64,000 nucleotides of DNA from the NCBI RefSeq assembly GCF_905404315.1, contig NC_066312.1:1537001-1601000 (forward strand), read 5' to 3'. Under the pieces are notes generated by a model. The model ran no database searches. It worked only from the letters and a program-made list of their open reading frames with translations, and had not been told where the DNA came from. The stretch comes from Leptidea sinapis. Lineage: Eukaryota > Arthropoda > Insecta > Lepidoptera > Pieridae. The position numbers and the translations under genes were made by a program. Shown here piece after piece: positions 25,101 through 34,100 of this stretch. Each line of letters starts with the position of its first letter. Position 1 is the stretch's first letter.

Positions 25101-28100
25101 ATATAATTATTTTAAGTGTTTAGTTGTCTCTATATCTTGTAAGGTGTAGCCTACTGGCAAACTGATGAACGGACAGACCTGTTCCCCTTCGGATACACAA
25201 CCTCAAAAATTGTTACTTAACTGGTAATGTAAAATTTGTAATTATGTTGTAAAAATGTAAGCATACATTGTATTACGTAATGAAGTAAGTAGTAAATGGT
25301 GGAATTACGAATGAAATGCGAGTACATCTTTCAAGAAGACAACTCAGTAATGTGAACTCACATATCCGCCATCCTTTTCTGATCATTAACTTAATTGTAT
25401 ATAATAATGTAGCGTTTCTACTTTAAGGTGAAGGAAAACAATCGTCCAATAATCTAATTGTACTTAAAATGTATAACTGGATGTTGATCGTCGTTCTATA
25501 GATGATATATTATGTTATAGCTTTTAATAAATTTATTATTCATATCATATTAGTACTAACATTAACCAGCCTATAAAATTACTGTATTATCCTGTCTCCT
25601 TTATATATACAGCCATATAATAAGAGCGTTATAATCTATTAATAATATGTGCACAAAAGTTCTTTATGGTGTATGAGTATACGATTAGAATAAAATAATT
25701 GATTTGATTCCTTGCGATGTGAAAATATAACTCATAGATATCGAAACACCAATATTACCTTAGGAAACTAATTATAAATTAACTCATCATAACAAAGTAA
25801 AAACGCAACGTACTATAGTCGGATATTCACTCATATTTCTATATTAATTAATAAAACATTCACCGAGTTCTATTCAACAATGCTTTAGTAAATTAAATAA
25901 AATGATTGGTATGAAACTGTATGTTAAATTGATGTCAGTTGTGTGGAAATAAAATATGTTATTCATCACTTCAATGAATGATGTTCTGACTTCAATAAAG
26001 ATATGTTCCGGTTCAGCTAATTGGCTAAATATAATATTACTTCACATTAATATATCGATTACCTACATTAATCTAGGTCATAAACAATTCAATAAATGAA
26101 AATATTATGACGTATTCTCTGCAAAGTTGTCCACGTGGACTAATTTATTTTAATATTTAGATTAGGCTGATGACGTAAAAGATGTTGCAGGGGAAAACCG
26201 AATATATTATTGAAGTCCTTTACGCAAAAGAGATTGATAATCCTAGATACAGCCGCAACAGAGTTGATCGACTAGTTCCGAGCATGGGATGTCGGCTGGG
26301 TACAGCTTTAAAGCTATGAAGCAGGAATTTGTTCACATTCTTGTATCAACAAATCAATTCTCATTAAAAAAATCTTTTAAACACCAAATAACTATTAATA
26401 TGAACAACGTTTTCCGAACATTTGGTAAATTAGCTTTGGTTAATTAGTAGTAATTTAAAATAAATATTTATAGTGATTACTCAATAGCGTTTAGTTTAAG
26501 GCTAATTGAATAAAGTTTATTTGACTTTAAGTATTTGATTTTGAACAAATAATTTATTACACTTATATCAAACTTGAAACTGTAACATTAGTTGTAGAAT
26601 AGATATATGGAATAGATGTGCCTTTATCGAATTAGATTCAAATAATTGCATTATAATGTGCTCGTACGAGATCGTTGGAGGAACATGAAAATTTGCTAAA
26701 CTAATCTAATGACCGAGCTATGAGCCATGAACCAGGATCTAATGCAGTTTGAAGATAATGTTGTTACAGACTCGCTAGTTGCAGGATGCTCGCATTTTGC
26801 AACTTTCCTTTATAAGTTGTCGTTTATATATGTACAGCTACATAAAAATATCTCTTATTAGAACATCATCCTGATGTATAGGCAACACAGGAGGGAAGAG
26901 GAGGTGCAGGGCAGACAATGCACAGCGTTAACGCCCGTAGAGGAATCGAGGTTGGCACTTCTCTCTTAGAAAATCATAAGTGTAGGAAAGTGATGCTTGA
27001 TGTTTGCGACGGTTAGTAGAAAAAATATTGATCGAAAATTTATTCGTTGGTGTGATGGTGACATTCTCCACGCATCTGGCGCTAAGCCTGCGTGTTTGCG
27101 TGAACGTAAGAAAGAGTGTAAATACACCATCCGTAATGTTTCTTGTAATTAATTACCTGTGCAAAAAAACCATAGTTGGTGGTAACTACTATCTCTTTGG
27201 TTTTTCATTTATCTACTTATATAGAAATAGGCGCGAGGTATCCGCGTAAAAGTATTCATTTAACATTTAGCAGACCTCAAATAAAATCAAATTTAGGACT
27301 GAACTCCCCAATTATCAGAGCTGGTGAACAATATAAAATGCTTGTTAGAAAACACCCAAATGTATATTATATTCAATGACTCTCATGGCTCACTGAAGAA
27401 TAAAATACTAACATACTTTTAAGTCATTCTATAAACTAACTATAAACCTAGTCACTTAAATTAATTTTCAGATTTACTTTTATTTGTAATTAGTTTAAAT
27501 TATTTTAGTCAACGCTGTGCATTTCTTTTATAGAAATTGTAAATAATGTAAGGTTACATTTGTCAATGTATTAATATGTGTTCTGTTGAAGTGCCTAATA
27601 AAAATAAATAAATAAAAAGAGATCTTAACGTTTTGAAAAAACCAACTTAAACTATATATTTAAGGCAACATTACTTATAAAAGTCGATTCACAATTTGCG
27701 GAAATAAATCAGACGAATTAATAATGTTTTCTCTCGTTGAAGTGAATATAAATTTAATAAATGATTGAAATCAGGTCACTCTTGTGCTGGTACCCAGGTT
27801 CAACAAACGCACGATTATCGAGTTCTGAAAATTGTAAAAGTAAACAAGATATCGAGATATTAAACCACAATATTACGATATGTTATCGGTTTACATTTTA
27901 ATATTATCATACTGTTTTATTTAAACAAGAGCACAGTAAATTAACTACTAAATGAAAGTATTGAAAACCAATCCAAAAGTTTATATTCAATATAAAACCC
28001 TAATGAAATCATCTTGGCACAAAAAATTCTAAAAACACCTTGAAATTTCCAAAAGCAGATGTACACACCATATGCCTTTTGGTGATTTAGAAAAAAAAGG

Positions 28101-31100
28101 TTAATTTGAGCCTTGCGGGCCCCAACCGTGTGCCTCTTAAAAAAATATAAAAGGGAAGCAGATATTAATGTGTATTATGATTACCTGAAGACCTAAAGTC
28201 GCTCACAGCTGGCGAACCTACTAACAGCGGCGCGTGTCTCAACTTTCCTATCAAATGGTATGATAGCATCAAATATTTGTTATAGATAGACTTTATTACG
28301 ACTCGATATGGTATATTTTAGTATGAAATCTGGCGTTTGTCTCGTGCTCTAAAAAATCTAACAACCGAATGTCGAATGAAAATGCAACACCTGCCACTTT
28401 TGAGCGCGGCGGTCGTTTCTAATAATTAGAAAAAATATTCGGCCTCTTCGATGAGCTATTAGGCCCGTTGTATATTACTGTGAGCTTGGGGTCCGAGGTT
28501 TGAACCCTACGTACAAATATTCCTCTTGCGTATCACTCATATATGTACTCTAGGTGAAGTTAAGGGCTTGATAATTTCTGTACTTTTGTGGTCAATATTT
28601 ATTTAAAAGTATGTTTGGTAACAGTTTTTGTTTTTAATAATAATATCTACCATGAGGTTAGATATGTTTTATAATATACATAGTTTCATAATCGCATAGT
28701 TTCGAGTACATGTATTAAGGACAAGAGGTATCATGCAGTTAAAAATAATTAATGTTACTTTTCCGATAAATAACAAATATGACACAGGGCGTGCCTTAAA
28801 ATACTATTTAATATATCTAGTAATATATTATTTTAATGAGATTAATGTAATGTTTTACATTTGAATTTCACATTAATAAAATAACTAGTTGAGACAACGG
28901 TCTCTGATCTACCAAAAAAAATATGCGCTTGCGATGCATGATGATAAGGGCGATGATTTAAAAAAAAGGCCTTTAGTTTTGTATAATATAATATATGAAC
29001 AGATTTTAAAAATTGATAATTTATGGAGTTATAAAATGTGGCAGTAGATTTGTCAATAAAATGTGCAGACAACATAACCAATTTAGAAAATTCTGATTTT
29101 TTTAATGTGAAACTTAGCTTAGAAATTCTTGATTTTTTAAAGTGAATCTTTTATTACATCGCCTCAATTTTTTATAGTATTGTGGTTAGTAATTTATTAA
29201 AACAATAACAAACATTAAATAATAATTTATAATGACACGTAATTCAGAACGACAACATCTGTTTTCATTTTATTTTTGAAACTTGTAATTTTAGCTCTCT
29301 CATTTGTTCCCACCTCTTACTGCACACCGCAATACCGTGTGTTTGTAAAACATCTGTGAGATTGCATCAAAAGGTGGGTAATAAGTAATAGTCAGAGCTT
29401 TTTTTATTTGAGCTGCGTACACGCCATTTGCCGTCGGCCGGATGTGGGCCCCTAGTTTAGTAATACACTTCCGCTCTGAATATAAATAAACATAACATTA
29501 CGTCCAGATGTTTACCCTCACCTCCACCATCAGTATTATAGCAACCAGTTTCTGATTTGAACTACCCATTGGGGCCGCTTAGAGCTAGCGTAGGGCTTAG
29601 TTGAAGGTGTTTAATGACCTCTGTTATTAATAACTGAAAATCACGCCGCATTGATGGAATTTAACTTCGGGCAAAGGAAAGATGAAATTGATGCCGTCTC
29701 TATATGGATTTATTTAAAAAACTCAAACCAATTCTTGTATATTCAATAATACCCAATACAGCTAACAATAGTAAACTTCGGAATTCACTTTAAAACCGTA
29801 TAATAACATTTTTTTTTTATTTGAAAAACTAACTACGAAATTCGAAAGATATTCTTTATACAACAACTATTTTTTTTAAATGTTGGGTTTGTTTTTGGCA
29901 GGGTAGCTTTGATATAGAGAAGAATTGAAAAGAATTGACGTGGTAAAATGTAATTTGGAATATATTATATAGTTGAGAATGATCCAGCGTGGGCCTAAAT
30001 TTTACATGCTAATAGCTATTATGAAGATTCAATTCGGAACTCCATTAGATGACAAGAAATAAACGTATACTTCTTATTACAAACATATTGTACTTATAAC
30101 ATCAGCTAGATGTACCGCGAATAGAGTGTCATGTAAAGCCAGAATACAAAACCCATCCAAAAATAAAACGAAAACCGAAAAAATAAACGTACGAGTCAGC
30201 GAACAGCTGGCGTTATAGCATTTCAAGTATGCAAACTAATCCTGAGAGAAATTAAAATGTGTATCTTGGTATGTCGCTCTTAACGCGTTCATTTGAGGTT
30301 TAAAATTGTGTGCTTCAACTTTAGGCACAGTTCGGATATCGTTGTGCCGATCAAACGAAGCCTGTTCTGTGAATCGGGGCGAGGGAGGGGGGGGGGGTCT
30401 TCGCTCTCAGTGTCCACCCGCGACTGGCCACTGGCCATAAGGAGCAGGTGTTTCGGTAATCGGTCGCGATAACAATTTTTTACATTGACTTACAAAAAAA
30501 TGCACCTCAATATGTATTTCAATCTCAGAACGTGTTCGTAAGCGCCGAGAATTTTTATTGTTTGTATGTCTTATTGTAATTGTTTAATGCGCTTCTTATT
30601 GAAAAAACTGTACATATACCTACCTGCGTTGCAGTAAATGTTTTTGCAGTTAACAACTTAAAAATATCTCTAAAGAAGACCAGGCCCTTAAGAATCTTTA
30701 GTACAATTTAAAGTTGTACACATAGCGTTGTTAAGTGCTGCATCCATTATACGAAATCACACTGAAAGTTACAAGCTTTATAAAGTATTTGCTGGAAATT
30801 ATAGAGTTACTGTTTAGGTGTTATTGATTAATTTAAATGAAGTTTAATAAACTTTTTAAATATATATTACCCATTCGAATAATATTAATATTTAGATTTT
30901 ATTATATTTATTTATTATTATTTGAATGTTGCAAATGTATAATAAAATAAGGCAAACATGGATTTTACAAAGCTCGTATACCCAGATTATGCTTCAAAAT
31001 TATAACTTAAAGAATATTACTTCAACGTTCAACGTTCTCTAGTATAGTAGAAGGCTACAACTATAGTTGTAGCTTTTTAATCTCAAAGGAGCTAAGAAAA

Positions 31101-34100
31101 CGTTTTTTCTCGGATCCGATCTGATGGCCTAGTTCTTGTTGAGGGTCTCTTGTCATTGTGCAGCTACGAAGCCCAATTGCTAATTAATAGTAAGTGCTAT
31201 ACTTAGCACTGAGTGGAAGAAAACTTGCTCCACATATCTCCACATGTCTTCTTTATGAAATGATTTTGTCCAAGTATATCAGACCTAACGATAAAAAATG
31301 ATGTAATGACTGCCTGTCTACAAACGGCGTACGGATTCGTTGCTCGCTGGTACAAAAATACTTGTTTCAGTTCAGAAATATTATATCAGTATTCTCCAGA
31401 TTTTAGAGATTTTTTATTAATGTAGACGGTGAAATAAAGGATACCATTCGCAGCTGTAAGTATAAGATATATTGGATTATCAACTATCAAATTGTCAACA
31501 TCTCCCGAGGATGCCTGAGGAATTATTTAAAGACTAATATTGGCGGAATTAACACTAAAGAAAACTCAAAACATTTGGATAATTATGGATTTCCGCAAAG
31601 TAACGCCTACTTCAATAAATTTTCTAATATTGGATTATGCTAAATGTATATATATAAACTAGGCAAGGGTTTGTGTATATCATATATCAAAACTTATACA
31701 AGTGAAACTTGAGAAAGAAGGGGGGACTTATAAGAAAAACAAATTTACTTCTGGCTGTCTTTCTATTTCGACTAAGTCCAAAGCTGTACCGATATTGACG
31801 TGATTTTGCTGATAGATAGCTCAAGTTAAATGAGCTTCCGCGAATGAAATTTAATTTCATAAAATTGTAAACAAGGTTTACGCTGGCGGACGCTCATTCA
31901 TTTAATATAATTAACGGTGAAACTCGATTCGTTCTCTACTGCGGTATAATGTTTCTGATTTGAGTACCTGCCTACCAGATTAGTGTAATTATGATGTGGA
32001 ATTAAGTCAATTTCCAAAATGCAGACCATTATGTACAAAAAATTGGAAAGTGATAAATTCTTTCTGATCTCTGACCAATGACCTGTGCTTTAAATGATTT
32101 ATGAAATGAAAATTAATAATTGTTTTAAAAAATAAGCACTTGTACTTAATATTCTTTGATATAAGTACCCCCTTCTCTCTTGAAACTTAATGAGAAACGT
32201 TAAAAGGCTATCTGACATAAAGGTAGATTAATCTTTGACCCTTTCAAAGTTTAGCAATATGCAAAATGCAAAACTATAATATAATTATAAATAAGTAAGT
32301 TATTTCATAAAAAATAAATAGAATAAGCCCGATATTATGGTCAGAACGCGTAAGAAACCTGTAAGTTACAAATGATTTTCTAATTAAATATTCTGTTGTA
32401 TTAAAAATACTAAATACGTAATTTATTATATTGTTATTATCTTGTTTCAGAAAAGTAATAAGCCATTTGTCCCTTGCGGGTGATTGTTCACTGGATTATT
32501 TAGTTTTGATATTATTTTGAACAAATTAATTTGGTGTAAGTGTTATTAATATGATTTGAATAAAAGAAAAACTTGGCTACAAATTAAAATATAACATTAA
32601 GAAATTACTTCACATTTAGATCATTTCTACGTCGAGACGTTGTTATACGTATATATAGCTGCCATAATCTATCTAGATAGACTATGGCTAGATAGCTATG
32701 AAAACGTCGAAAGACGTTGAGTTTAGAACTAAACTCTTTTTTGAGCAATTTACGCATACGATCTTAAAGTGTCATACAAATCGTGAGTGTAAGACGTAGC
32801 TTGTCACGCACACTAAACTAATATTCCTGGCCTGTTTTTATCAGTTGTCTAACAGCAAGAGACTCTATCTAGATGTATAAATTATCTGAGGGTCCTCATA
32901 TAAAGGAGGTTATTTGAATGCAAGTGTTGGGAAAGTATGAATCAATAATATGTTCAAAAATACTCACAAGTCTAAAATAAGACAAACTGATATTGAATCT
33001 AACAAAACGCAAATATATGCCGCATCCTAAAAACGTCAATGCGTGTAATCTTGAATTAACATTACAACATTCATCAATCATATTTAATCCATACATTTTT
33101 CGAAAAATTTTAAAATTTTAAATTTGCCAAATTTTGTACATGATATATATAATAAGGACATAAATAAGCTTTAATATTGGTCGTTAAACCAAATAATTTG
33201 ATAACGAACAATGTATGTTATGGCATTCCGAAAAAACACCTTTAACTTATATATATACTTCTTAGATATATATCGGTATACAAAATCGCATTATCCCAAG
33301 ATGATCTAGGTGGCGCGATGTTATATTATACCGTAAATATCGTCATGTAATATATGCCTTGTACATTGCTGTTTAAATATATATAAGACTAGTTGACCCA
33401 TCAAACGTTGTATTGCCATCACAGTTAACATCTATAGTTATTCTACCAACTATTGGTAGCTAAAATTAAGTTCTGATTCTAATTAGTTATTCATTTTAAA
33501 GGGACACATTAAAGGAAAAACAAAATTGTTGTTTTCTTTTTTAATTCCGAATATTTCATATTTATTCATCTTTTAAACCTTCTCAGAACTTCCACATATA
33601 ATTCAAGACCAAAATTACTCAAATCGGTCCAGCCGTTCTCGAGTTTTAGCGAGACTAACGAACAGCATTTCATTTATATATATATAAGATCTCGTAATAG
33701 AGTTACACGTATGACAATGTTGGTAACTTGAGCTTCGTCTATTATCTATCAGGAGATACCACGACAGTGACATGACTGCTAAGAGTCGACGGAATTTCTC
33801 ACTAAACTACCAGCGTGAGCAGGTGAGTTTGACTTTAAGAGCCACTCTTGCCCCCTGCATGGAAGTATTCTACTTCAATACTATATACATACTTCCAAGT
33901 TGAAGCTCACTGACTAAGAACGACAATAGCTAAAACTGTTACAATCCAGAGTGACTGTATCAAAGTGAATAGAGTTTAAATAAAAGGCTTTGACGTCGCC
34001 AGCTCTCATTGAAATGTTGAAGTTCTCATGAAAACTCATTTCGGGTAATAAAATAATAGCCACCCTTGATAACTGGACGCCGAAAACTTTATATTAATTC

